The notes under the pieces are model-generated. The model saw nothing but the letters and a program-made list of their open reading frames with translations. It was not told the DNA's origin and did not search any database. From Sulfitobacter sp. HNIBRBA3233 (GTDB taxonomy: Bacteria; Pseudomonadota; Alphaproteobacteria; Rhodobacterales; Rhodobacteraceae): a stretch of 64,000 bases of DNA. This document shows, one piece after another, positions 1-10,600 of the stretch. The position numbers and the translations under genes are program-made. Numbering within the stretch: the first letter of the stretch is position 1; each line of letters begins with the position of its first letter. The stretch is taken from positions 1,364,001-1,428,000 of the forward strand of contig NZ_JBEFLP010000001.1 in NCBI RefSeq assembly GCF_040149665.1. The letters run 5' to 3'.

Positions 1-3000
1 ACCCCGTCACCACCGATCAGCAATTCCCCCGCGACGCCGACAGGTTGGGGCGCCATCCCAGCGTCCAGAACGTAGACCTGCGTGTTGGCGATGGGTGTGC
101 CCACGGCGGCCACCGGATCGGCCCGCGTCACCATCTGCGTGGTCGACCAGATCGTTGTCTCGGTCGGGCCGTACATGTTCTGCACCGTCCCGCCGGTGGC
201 CTGCATCAGATCGTCGGCCAAGGCGCCCGGCAGCGCCTCTCCGCCCACCATCAGCGCCTTGACGCCGGACAGGGCGTGCCGCGTTTCGTCGTTCATCACC
301 AGCATCTGCGCCATCGACGGCGTACATTGCAGATGGCTCACCCGGTGGCGCACCAGCTGCGCGGCGAGCGAGAAATCGTCGTCTTCAAGGCTGCTGCCCG
401 CGTTGGTCCTTTGCAACACCTCGGCAAGCGGCTTCAGCCCTTCCATCACCTGAGGAACGGAAATGCCGTAGTCGATCAGACAGGCGATTTCATCGACCCC
501 GATACGCTTGAGCTCTTCCGCGCGGGCCACGCCGTCCGCGACCGTGCCGAACATGCCGCTGTCGTTGAAATAGCGCTGGAACGCGAATTCGAGGATCGCT
601 TCCATCTCCTCGTCCCCGAGGCTGCCCAGATCGACCTCGAAGGGGTTCTTGACCCCCTCGGGACGCTTGAACGCCGGAAAGGCCCAGGCGTATTGCTTGA
701 TCAGGCCGGCGGCAGAGCGCAGGTAGTCCTTCATCGGGCCGCGCGCGATTTCCTCGGCGCGCGCGCGCGTCTGGTCAAGATAGGTGTGCAGCATGACCGT
801 GACAGTGAAATCCGCCGGATCATGTCCGGCCTCGCGCAGCGCCGCATGGTAGAGTTTGATCTTGTCACCCACCTCGGCCACCGATTGTCCCAGAAGGTGG
901 GTCAGCACGTTTGCACCGATCTGGCCCGCTTCTTTCCACGTTTCGGGATTGCCCGCCGTCGTAACCCAAACGGGCAGTTCGGCCGAGACCGGGCGCGGCT
1001 GGGTCACCACCGCAAAGGGGCTGCCGTCCTTGGTCGGGAACTCCACCGCCTCGCCGCGCCACAGACGGCGCAGCTGGTCGATGGCGTCATACATCGCGGG
1101 CTTGTTCTGGGGCGGCGTGTTTTCGGGGCGCAGGATGAAATCATCCGGCTGCCAGCCCGACGCGATGGCAAGACCCGCTCGTCCGTTCGTCAGGTTGTCG
1201 ATCACCGCCCATTCCTCGGCGATGCGCGCGGGGTGATGAAGCGGCGCCACGCAAGAGCCCGCCCGCACCGAAAGGGTCTTGGTGACCGCAGCCACCGCCG
1301 CGCCGGTTACGGACGGATTGGGATAAGGCCCGCCGAAGGCATGGAAATGCCGCTCCGGTGTCCAGACCGCGTTGAAGCCGTTCGCGTCTGCGAATTTGGC
1401 ACCTTCGAGCAGCAATTCGTATTTTGCCGGCCCCGCTCCGTCGTCATTTCCCCAGTAAAACAGGTTGAAGTCGATCTTGCGATCCGACACCGCGATCGGA
1501 CCCCGGCTGAGCTCGGTCCGGCTGTCGTCGCCCGCCAGCACCAGCTTGAACCCGCGCGAGAGCGTCCAGAACAGTTCGAGCACCGAGATATCAAAGCTGA
1601 GCGACGTGACCGCCAGCCACGCATCGCCCGCGTCATAAGCGATCCGCTGGTCCATGCCCGCAAAGAAGTTGGCCACATTACCATGACCGACCATCACGCC
1701 CTTGGGCGTTCCGGTCGAACCGGAGGTATAGATCAGATAGGCCAGCGTATCCGCCGTTGCCCCCGCCGAAGGGTTGGCATCGGATGCGGTGGCAATGTCG
1801 GGATCCGTGTCGATCAACAGGTGCTGCGCATCGCTTTCCGGCAGCGATGCGGCCAGCGCGGATTGCGTGACGATCACGGGAGCGCCGCTGTCCGAGATAT
1901 AATGCGCGATGCGGTTTTCGGGATAGGCCGGATCCAGCGGCACATAGGCTCCGCCCGCCTTCAGAATGCCCAGCGCGCCCACCAGCAGATCGGGGCCGCG
2001 CGCCACGCAGAGCCCCACGGGCGTGCCGACCGTGACACCGCGCGCGCGCAGGACATGCGCCAGCCGGTTCGCCGCCGCATTGAGCGCCGCATAGCTCATG
2101 CTGCGGTCCTCGAAAACAAGGGCCGTCGCATCCGGCGTGCGCGCGACCTGCGCCTCGAAAGCGGCGTGGATCGGGGTCGCGTCGTATTCTGTCGCGGTGG
2201 CATTCCACTGCTCGGTGGCAAGACTGCGTTCGGACGCAGGCATCCCGTCGTTGCCCGCCAGAAGATGGTCGAGCCGCGCCGCCAGAAGATCCATCGCCTG
2301 CGCCGACAGCAGCCCGTTGTCGCCGTGCAGAACGATCTCGCTTCCCGCCACGACTGCGGTCAGCGTGGCCCCGTCGACAGGCGCCTGAGCGATGCAGAAT
2401 GCGGGACGCGCGGCGGGGATCGCGGGGTCGCGCGCCGGCAGGTCGGTCGGGAAACCGGCAGTAGCCTCGATGCGCGACAGCTGCGCCGGAAGATCCCCCC
2501 CGCATCGCAGTGGCACCCAGTCGCTCCCATGGCCCGCAGCAATGGGCGTCACCGCATAGGCCACATCACCATCACCCTGCCCTGCGCCCAAAAGCGCGAG
2601 CCGGGTCAGCGCCGCAATCGCGTCGGCGCCCGCCGGAATGGCACAGCGACGCTCGCTCCGGATGCCCGAAGCACTGCCCTGCGCCAGCGGCACCGGCAGC
2701 GGATCCATGGCAAGAAGCCGGCTGCGCCAGTATCCTTCGTCCGCCGACAGCCGATCCTGCAAGACACCGGCATCTTCCGCGACCGGATCAAGCACCGCGC
2801 CGCTTTGCGGCAGGGGCTGACCGTGGCCCAGCGCCGCCACCCCGCCAAGACGCACGGCCCCGTCGGCGCAGGCCACAACCAACGCATCGGCTTCAGATGA
2901 CAGCACCTGCCCTGCGGGTCCGGCGCCATCCGCCACCTCGGCGCGCGCAACCGTGTAAAGCGCCCCGTCCAAGGCGATTTTCGCGATCCCGAGCGGGTTC

Positions 3001-3674
3001 CAGTATCCGCCGAAATCAAGGCCCCGCACCAGCGCGTCGATCGCGGCGGCACTCTGTGTGAAATCGATCAGCCCCAGCGGCGCGGGCCGGTCGTCCCGCG
3101 CGAAATAGCTGCGCTGGCTCAGGTCCTGCGGCGTCCGTTCAAGCGTGCCGGTTTCAAGCTGCGCCAGAACACGGCCGAAGCTTTCCATGCCCGCCGCATA
3201 GCATTTCGAGTTCAGCGAAAACGCGGTCTCGCCGTCGGCAATGTCGATCAGTTCCTGCGCCAGCAGGTCGCCCTCGTCCACGCCGCCCTCAATCATGTGC
3301 CAGCTGACGCCGTGCCGGCGTTCGCGGTTGACGATGGCCCATGCCGGGGTGTTCAGACCCGCATACCGTGGCAACGGACCATCGTGGAAGTTGACCGCGC
3401 CCTTGGTGGCAAGGGCCAGAACATCGCCGGGGATGATCCGCAGGTTCGCGATGCTGAGCAGCCAGTCGAACCGGTCCGCCCCTGCCAGATCGGCAAAGCG
3501 CGCGAAGACAGGCACCGATTGCCCTTCGGCCCAGGCGCGCACATCGGCGTCACGGGTGACGACCGCCGCAACATGATGCCCGCCCGCCACGATCATGTCG
3601 GCACAGGCAATCGTGAGCGATTCGTCCCCCGCGATGACGCAGGAAAAAGCGGACGGATTGAAAAGTGCAGTCAT
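1..3674 (-). CDS. Hybrid NRPS: formyltransferase - partial condensation - adenylation domain with inserted luciferase-like monooxygenase (3' end outside window)
   Basis: The reading frame is open from the ATG at 3674 to the left edge, giving about 1,224 residues with the C-terminus missing. Residues 1-250 resemble methionyl-tRNA formyltransferase. The active-site segment NFHDGPLPRYAGLNTP lies at 95-110, and N95, H97 and D133 (in GGVDEGD) match the family catalytic triad. Residues about 290-480 look like the C-terminal lobe of a condensation domain without an HHxxxDG motif. An adenylation domain follows (A3 core YTSGSTGTPKG near residue 648, then SLSFDISVLELFW). It is interrupted at about 725-1085 by an FMN-dependent luciferase-like monooxygenase of the MupA/Atu3671 type (YWGNDD, WTPERHFHAFGG, ASGWQPDDF) and resumes with NMYGPTETTIW near 1163. 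The start overlaps the upstream glycosyltransferase stop (ATGA), so translation is probably coupled. Product and substrate are unknown. A carrier domain is expected beyond the edge. Confidence 0.9.
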   Translation of the reverse strand, partial: MTALFNPSAFSCVIAGDESLTIACADMIVAGGHHVAAVVTRDADVRAWAEGQSVPVFARFADLAGADRFDWLLSIANLRIIPGDVLALATKGAVNFHDGPLPRYAGLNTPAWAIVNRERRHGVSWHMIEGGVDEGDLLAQELIDIADGETAFSLNSKCYAAGMESFGRVLAQLETGTLERTPQDLSQRSYFARDDRPAPLGLIDFTQSAAAIDALVRGLDFGGYWNPLGIAKIALDGALYTVARAEVADGAGPAGQVLSSEADALVVACADGAVRLGGVAALGHGQPLPQSGAVLDPVAEDAGVLQDRLSADEGYWRSRLLAMDPLPVPLAQGSASGIRSERRCAIPAGADAIAALTRLALLGAGQGDGDVAYAVTPIAAGHGSDWVPLRCGGDLPAQLSRIEATAGFPTDLPARDPAIPAARPAFCIAQAPVDGATLTAVVAGSEIVLHGDNGLLSAQAMDLLAARLDHLLAGNDGMPASERSLATEQWNATATEYDATPIHAAFEAQVARTPDATALVFEDRSMSYAALNAAANRLAHVLRARGVTVGTPVGLCVARGPDLLVGALGILKAGGAYVPLDPAYPENRIAHYISDSGAPVIVTQSALAASLPESDAQHLLIDTDPDIATASDANPSAGATADTLAYLIYTSGSTGTPKGVMVGHGNVANFFAGMDQRIAYDAGDAWLAVTSLSFDISVLELFWTLSRGFKLVLAGDDSRTELSRGPIAVSDRKIDFNLFYWGNDDGAGPAKYELLLEGAKFADANGFNAVWTPERHFHAFGGPYPNPSVTGAAVAAVTKTLSVRAGSCVAPLHHPARIAEEWAVIDNLTNGRAGLAIASGWQPDDFILRPENTPPQNKPAMYDAIDQLRRLWRGEAVEFPTKDGSPFAVVTQPRPVSAELPVWVTTAGNPETWKEAGQIGANVLTHLLGQSVAEVGDKIKLYHAALREAGHDPADFTVTVMLHTYLDQTRARAEEIARGPMKDYLRSAAGLIKQYAWAFPAFKRPEGVKNPFEVDLGSLGDEEMEAILEFAFQRYFNDSGMFGTVADGVARAEELKRIGVDEIACLIDYGISVPQVMEGLKPLAEVLQRTNAGSSLEDDDFSLAAQLVRHRVSHLQCTPSMAQMLVMNDETRHALSGVKALMVGGEALPGALADDLMQATGGTVQNMYGPTETTIWSTTQMVTRADPVAAVGTPIANTQVYVLDAGMAPQPVGVAGELLIGGDG

Positions 3675-4645
3675 GGTCGGTCCTCCCGATTGAGGCGATA
3701 GGGCGTTGTAGCGTGGGCAAGCAGATCACGCAAAAACCACGCCGGATCCTGCGGACGGCGGCCTGCCAGCCCCGTACGCAGACGGTGGAGTATTCCGCCC
3801 GCCAGATGCGCAAGCAATGCCATGGCCGCATACAGGCGCCCGTGGTTCTTGATGAAATAGTGGCGGCGCGAATCGTACCAGAACCCGGGCATGCGGCTGC
3901 GCGTCTTCATGCCGGTCGACACCGACCCGATATGCACCACGCGTGCCTCTGTCACATACCAGCACCGCCATCCCGCGCGCGCCGCGCGCAGGCACAGATC
4001 CGTTTCCTCGAAATAGAGGAAGAAGGCTTCGTCAAAGAGGCCGATCCGGTCCAGCATCTCGCGGCGCAGCATCATGCTGGCCCCGGCGCTCCAGTCGACC
4101 TCGCGGGTGGCCGCGATGTCGAGGATCGGCACCCGCGCATCCGCCAGCAGCCGCGAGACGACGCCAAGACGCGCCGCGCCCTCGAACTCGCCCGCGATGC
4201 TGGGAAAGCGGAACGCGGTGGTGTGGGTCATCCCGTCCTCGCCGCGCACGTGGCTGCACGCGATCCCCGCATCGGGGTGGTTTTCTAGGTGGCTGACCAG
4301 CGTTGCAATGCAGCCGGGATCCGGAAACGCGTCCGAATTCAGCAGGTAGACATAGTCGGGGCTGCTCCCGTCACGCATCCCTGCCCGGATGCCGATGTTG
4401 TTGCCCGCGCCGAAGCCGCCGTTGACGGAGGATTCTATTACCCGCACCAGACCTTCCGCGCCCCAGCCGCGCGCCGCGACCTCGCGGTGGAACATCTCGG
4501 CCGATCCGTCACCGGAGGCATTGTCGACGATCACCATCTCCGCGCCCAGACCGCGCAGATCCCCCAGCGCCGCCTCGGCCGCGCGCAATGTCATCTGCGG
4601 CGTCCGGTAGTTCAGCAGGACGCAAAGAACCCGTGGTGATGCCAT
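3671..4645 (-). CDS. Glycosyltransferase family 2 (rhamnosyltransferase-like), inside the PKS/NRPS operon
   Basis: This 324-residue protein has a GT-A fold GT2 layout. The N-terminus has VLLNYRTPQMT and VDNASGDGS (nucleotide-sugar binding), followed by NGGFGAGNN and LLNSDAFPD, the DxD-like metal site. EVDWSAGASMML and FLYFEETDLCLRAARAG are typical of the rhamnosyltransferase/WbbL-like branch. The C-terminus (about 255-324) is basic and amphipathic, which suits membrane association. It begins 5 bp after the PKS stop, and its TGA overlaps the NRPS ATG, so it is the middle gene of a tight three-gene operon. From context I infer that it glycosylates the polyketide/peptide product or a related lipid-linked glycan. 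The donor and acceptor sugars cannot be told from sequence. Confidence 0.9.
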   Translation of the reverse strand: MASPRVLCVLLNYRTPQMTLRAAEAALGDLRGLGAEMVIVDNASGDGSAEMFHREVAARGWGAEGLVRVIESSVNGGFGAGNNIGIRAGMRDGSSPDYVYLLNSDAFPDPGCIATLVSHLENHPDAGIACSHVRGEDGMTHTTAFRFPSIAGEFEGAARLGVVSRLLADARVPILDIAATREVDWSAGASMMLRREMLDRIGLFDEAFFLYFEETDLCLRAARAGWRCWYVTEARVVHIGSVSTGMKTRSRMPGFWYDSRRHYFIKNHGRLYAAMALLAHLAGGILHRLRTGLAGRRPQDPAWFLRDLLAHATTPYRLNREDRP

Positions 4646-4650
4646 TGCCT

Positions 4651-7600
4651 CTACTCCGCCGCCGTTGCCTGCGGCACGCCCTCTTCGCCTGCCAGCGCCT
4701 CTGCGATGATCTCTCGCAGCTCGGCCCCCAGCACGACGACGTTGGGCGACAGGACCATGCTGACGTGATCGCCCGGCACTTCGACCACCTGAAGGTTGGG
4801 GGCATGTTTGCGCCAGTCATTGTCCTCAAGCACATACTCGCGTTCGGAACTGACCCACGCTCCGGCGGAGACCTTCCAATGCAGATCGAGCGGCGGGCGG
4901 AACAGCGTCATCGGACCGTCCCACTGCGGCGTCTCATAGGCACCGACCGCGCCCAGAAATGCTTCCTGCACCTTGAGATTGTTGAACTCCGCCCCCGGCG
5001 CCGTGCCTTGCGGGGTGCCTGCACCGGCGCGTTTCTCACGCTCCCACGCGATGCGGTTGCGCGCCCATTCGGCCAGATACCGCGGCCCCTTGCTGCGCAA
5101 TTCCGCCAGCTTGATGATCGCCTTGTCGCGCCGCGTGAGCGCGGGCCGCACCGGCAGCGGCGTGTCGAGCAGCGCCAGAACGCCGACACGCTCTCCGGCG
5201 CGGTGCAGTTGTTGCGCCATTTCGTAGGCGGTGATCCCGCCCCCGGAATAGCCCGACAGCAGATAGGGGCCCTCGGGCTGGACGCGTTTGATTTCCTTCA
5301 GATAATCCGCAGCGGCATCCGCAACCGTCGTATGCGGCGCGCGGCTGCCGACAAGGCCGCGGGCCTGCACGCCGTAAACCGCGCGGTCCCCACCGAATTG
5401 CAGCGCCAGATGGCGCAGGTTCAGGACGTTGCCGAACATGCCCGCCACGATGAACATGGGCGGTGCACGGCCGGGATCCACGGCATTGAGGGCGACCAGA
5501 TGCTCGAACGTGCCGGTAGTCTCATCCTTGGCGCCATCGGTGGTCTGCGCGGCATCACCCGTGCCGATCCGCGCCGCGATCTGGGCAATCGTCGGTGCCT
5601 CGAACAGGATCGACAGCGGGAATTCGACACCGAACTCGCGTTTGACGGCGGCGAACAGCCGGACCGCGATCAGCGAATGCCCACCGAGATCGAAGAAACT
5701 GTCCTCGACCCCGACGGGCGAGACGCCAAGCAGCTGCGACCACATCGCCGCCAGCTTTTCCTCGACCGCATTGCGCGGGGCGACAAAACCTTCAAGGTCG
5801 CTCCGCTCGAAACCCTGACCCGCTTGCGCGACACGGGGCGGCTGGTTGGCCTGCGCGATCAACCCCTCCAGCGGCAGCGACGACACGAAGATCTGCGGCG
5901 CACCGACCGCGATCGCGCGCTCCAGCGCCTGCGGCCCTTCGCGGGCAGTGATCCCCTGGGCCACCGTATAGGCCAGCCGCTCCTCCGCCTCGCTGCGCGG
6001 GCGGTCGAGATCGTCGCCGGCCTCGTCGAACAGCACTTCGGCGGCGGTCAACGGCGCGGCCTGCGCCGAAAACCCACCCGACAGGCGCGTCATGGCAAAG
6101 TCGCGCACTTCGGCCAGAACGCGGCCATCGGTGTCGGTAATCGTGACGTCGAAACGGGCTTCTCCGGTGCTGCCGCACAGCCGGACGTGGCTGAAGATTT
6201 CGGATTCGAGCGGTGCGTAGACGACGATCTCTCCGTAGGAGACGGGAACCCAGAGGTCCTTTGCATCGTAATCGCGCGCCAGTGCTACGGCCCAGCCGGT
6301 TGCCAGATCCAGCAGGCCGGGGTGCAGGACGTGCCCGTCGTCCGCCGCGCCGTCCAGACGCAGATGGGCCAGCCCCTCGGCATCGCCGAACTGGCGCGCG
6401 CGCAGGACGTGCCACTGCGGCCCGAAGGCCAGATGCGCCTCTTGCGGGGTGGTCAGGCGGTCGTCCGACCGCTCGACCGGCCCGAGGCGCGCGCGGATCG
6501 CGTCCAGATCGACCGGCCCGGGCGCGGCCTGTGCTCCCTGAGCGATGCGCGCCTCCGCATGGATTTGCCAGCCCGCCTTGCCGCCAAGCGTGCAGTCGCT
6601 GCGCAGCTGTGCGTCATAGCCGCCAGCTGCATCCCGCCGCAGGCTGATCCGCAGGTGCCTGTCCTGCCCTTCGGGCGCGGTAAGCGGGCGCAGAAAATAC
6701 AGATCATTCAGCGCCAGCGGGAAACCCGCGCCAGCGCCGCGCGCGGCCTCGGCAAGGGCTTCGACCATGCCCGTGCCGGGCATCACCGCCAGGCCGTCGG
6801 TCATACGGTGCTGGTCCAGCACCCAGTCCCGCGATGTCAGCGTCGCGGCGAACCGGGTTTCGCCCTCGAGCGACTGCTGCGTCTGCAAGAGCGGCGCCGA
6901 AATCTGGCGGGGCGGGAGCACATCGACATTCGCCGCCCCCACCGCTTCGGCAGCCATGCCCACATCTGACCAGACACCCCAGTTCACCGCCGTGACGCGC
7001 GTCTGCCCGCCCTGCCGCGCCTTGGCAAAGGCGTTGAAGTATTCGTTCGCGGCCACGTAATCCACCTGCCCCGCGGCCCGGACAGCCGTCGAGGTGGACG
7101 AGAACAGCACCATCAGATCGACAGCACCGTCCGGCAGCAACTGCTCCAGCACCCGCAGGCCCAGAACCTTCGGCGCGAGCACGGCATCGACCTGCTCTTG
7201 GGTCTTTGCCAGAAGCGGCTGGTCATCCAGCGCACCGGCGGCGTGGATGACACCGTTGATCCGGCCTTCGGACTGCAATCCGTCGATGACACGGCGCATC
7301 TGCGCGACGTTGATGACATCCGCCGTGCGCACATCGACGCGCCCCTTGCCGATGCTTTCGAGGCGTTCGATGGCGCGGATGCGCCGTGCGGTCGGATCGC
7401 TTGCCGGTCTGTTCTGCAAGATATCCGTCCACGCCTCCCGCGCGGGAATGGGCGTGCGGCTGAGCAGCACGACGCGCGCGTCGAAACGTGCAAGCAAATC
7501 GGCTGCGACCGTCCGGCCAATGCCGCCGAACCCCCCGGTGATCAGATAGGTGCCGCCACGCTCGAATACCGGTGTCTCGACCGTGCCCAGCCGACGGGAA

Positions 7601-10600
7601 CCGAGGCGTTCGACATAGCGTTTCGCCCCGCGCAGCGCGGCCTTGTCCGACGAAGGCGCGGCAAGAAGCTCTTCGAGCACCGGTGCGACCAGCGGCTCGA
7701 GACTGACCGGTTCGCTGCGCGCGAAAAAGCCCCGTTGCACAGGCGGCTCCGGCAGCACGAGGTCCAGCGTGCTCGCCGTCAGGCCCGCGATTTCGCGCGG
7801 CATCACGCCCAAGGGGCCGCTAATCATCGTTTTTTCGGGACGCGCCAGACCTTCGTCGCCGACACGGGCAGCACCATTGGTCAGCACCGTCAGATGGCAC
7901 TCAGGCATATCGTCGAGATCGGCCAGCGCCTTTCCAAGCCACAGAAGGCTCAGGAAGCCCTGTTCGACGTTACGTTCAAAGAAATTGCTGCCGGGTCGGA
8001 AATCCTGCGATTGAGTGACCAGCCAGAAATGGGCGATCCGCTCGGGCAGCGCACCGCGCGCGGCCAGGGCCCCCAGCAGCGCGACATAACCATCGCCCCC
8101 CTGTTCGGGCGCAAGCGTATAGCGCCCCTCGCCCAGATCGGCGTAGCCGTCGCCCGCGTGCACAGTGCTGAGCCGCGCACCGGCGGCGCGCAGACGTGCG
8201 ATCACCGGATCCGCCAGACCGTCCGCATCCGCGAACACAAGCCAGTTCTGCCCCGCCACCGACTGCATCGCGGCCTCGAGATCCGCGTCCACATCGGCGT
8301 AGGCGGGGCGCCACGCGGGCACCATGCCCCAATCGGCGATATCGTCGATCCGCGCCAGCGCGGTTTTGGGTGCCTCGGCAACCGAAACCGAGGGTTCGAT
8401 GAAATAGGCGCTGCGCTGGAAACGGTAGGTCGGCAGCACCACGCGGTTGCGGCGCGCCTCGCCCCAGATCTGCGCCCAGTCCGCCTCCACCCCGCAGGCC
8501 CAGAGCCTGCCGATGATCCCCATGAAATAGACATCGTCCGCGATGCTCTGGTCCGGGTGGCGCAGCGTGCTGAGCACCTGCGCGGGCTTGACCGTGGGTG
8601 ACATCTGCGCCAGCGACGACAGCGCCTTGCCCGGCCCGACCTCGAGGAACACCCGGGCGCTGTCGCGCGACAGGCTGTCGATGCAATCGGCGAAATGCAC
8701 GGTATGGCGCAGCTGTTCGACCCAGTAGTCGGGATCGGTCGCCTGCTCGGATGTAATCCGCTCTCCCGTCCGGTTGGACCAGAACGGCATCTGCGGGGCC
8801 TTCAGATCGAGGGCAGCCAGAAAACCGCGGTACTCAGCGAGGATCGGATCCAGCATCCGGCTGTGCGCGGCGATGTCGATGGCGATGCGCTGGCTGTCGA
8901 TCCCGTCCGCCGCAAGGCGGGCGGCCAGCGCGGTCAGTGCGGCATCGGGACCGGACACGGCGGTCAGTTCGGGACCGTTCACCGACGCGATGTCCAGATC
9001 CTCTGCAAGGTAGGGTTCGATCGCGGCCCGCGACACCGGCACGCTGAGCATACCGCCCGCCGGCACGCTGTCGAACAGCAGCCCGCGCAGGAGAACCAAA
9101 TCGATCAGATCCTCGAACCGCATCACGCCCGCCAGACAGGCGGCGACGTTCTCGCCCATCGAGTGCCCGACCATCGCCGCGGGCTGCACGCCCCAGGACA
9201 TCCACAGCTGCGCCAGAGCATATTCGGTGATCGCGATCAGCGGCAGCTGCACCGAGGGCGTCTTGAGCTTTTCGGCCGCCGCTGGCGCGTCCGCCTCCTC
9301 GGGCAGCCAGAGCGCGCGGATGTCATACTCAAGCTGCGGTGCCAGATGATCGAGCCCGCGGTCCATAGCATCGGCAAAGACCGGTTCGGTCTCGTAAAGA
9401 TCGCGGGCCATGCCGGGGTACTGCGCCCCGCCGCCGGGGAACATGAACACGACTTCGGGGTCATCGCCCAGAACGTCGTGGGTAAAGACGCGGCGGGTAT
9501 CGCCTGCCTCCAGCAGATCGGCGGCTTCGAGGGCGGTTTCGGCAACCACCACACGACGCCGCGCGAAACCGCGACGCCCCTGTTTCAGGGTATAGGCCAC
9601 ATCCGCCAGATCGACGTCGGGATTGGCGCGCAGATAGGCTGCGAGCGCTGCGGTATTCGCGTCGAGCGCCGCCTTCGACCGGCCCGAGATCACCAGCGGA
9701 TGGAAGGGAAAATCGCTTTCTTCCGATGCGGCCCGCTTGGGCGCTTCGGCGAGGATCATATGCGCGTTGGTTCCGCCCACCCCTAGCGCGTTGATGGCCG
9801 CATGGCGCGGCGTGTCCCGCCGGGGCCAGGGCGACAGGCGGTCATTTACCCGAAACGGGCTGCCGTCGAAAGCGATGGCAGGGTTCGGCGCCTCGAACCC
9901 CAGCGAGGGCGGCATCGCCTCGTGGTGCAGCGCCAGACCCGCCTTGACCAGGCCCGCCACACCAGCGGCGGTATCAAGGTGGCCGATGTTGGTCTTCACC
10001 GAGCCGATGCGACAGAAACCGGTGCGATCGGTCTGCTTGCGGTAGGCTTCGGTCAGCGCCGCGACCTCGATCGGGTCGCCCAGATAGGTGCCGGTGCCGT
10101 GGCATTCGACAAGCTCGATCTGGTCGGCGGAAACCTCCGCAGCGGCCAGCGCCAGCCCGATCGCCTGCGCCTGACCGTCGACCGAGGGCGCAAGGTATCC
10201 CGCCTTGGCCGCGCCGTCATTGTTGATCGCGGAGCCCTTGATGACCGCCCAGATGTGATCGCCGTCCGCCTGCGCATCCGACAAACGCTTCAGCGCGACA
10301 CACCCCGCGCCCGAGCCGAAAACGGTTCCCTGTGCGCGGTGATCGAACGCATGGCATTCACCGTCGGGCGACAGGATCTCGTTTTCCTTGAACAGATACC
10401 CCCGACCCTGCGGCAGTTCGATCGTCACCCCTCCCGCCAGCGCCATATCGACCTCGCCCGCGCGCAGGGCAGCGGCGGCATAGTGGATCGCGACAAGCGA
10501 TGTGGAACAGGCCGTCTGGAGGTTTACCGACGGTCCCTTGAGATCGAACACATGGCTGACCCGCGTTGACAGGAAATCCTTGTCGTTGCCGGTGTGGCGC

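Noticed and set aside
45..2900. Long plus-strand open frame of 951 codons
   Set aside because: It is antisense to the NRPS. Its Arg/His/Gly-rich composition is typical of GC-rich shadow frames and no domain is recognisable.
4588..8601. Long plus-strand open frames (up to 793 codons) across the PKS
   Set aside because: They are antisense to strongly conserved PKS domains and show low-complexity Arg/Asp/Gly composition.
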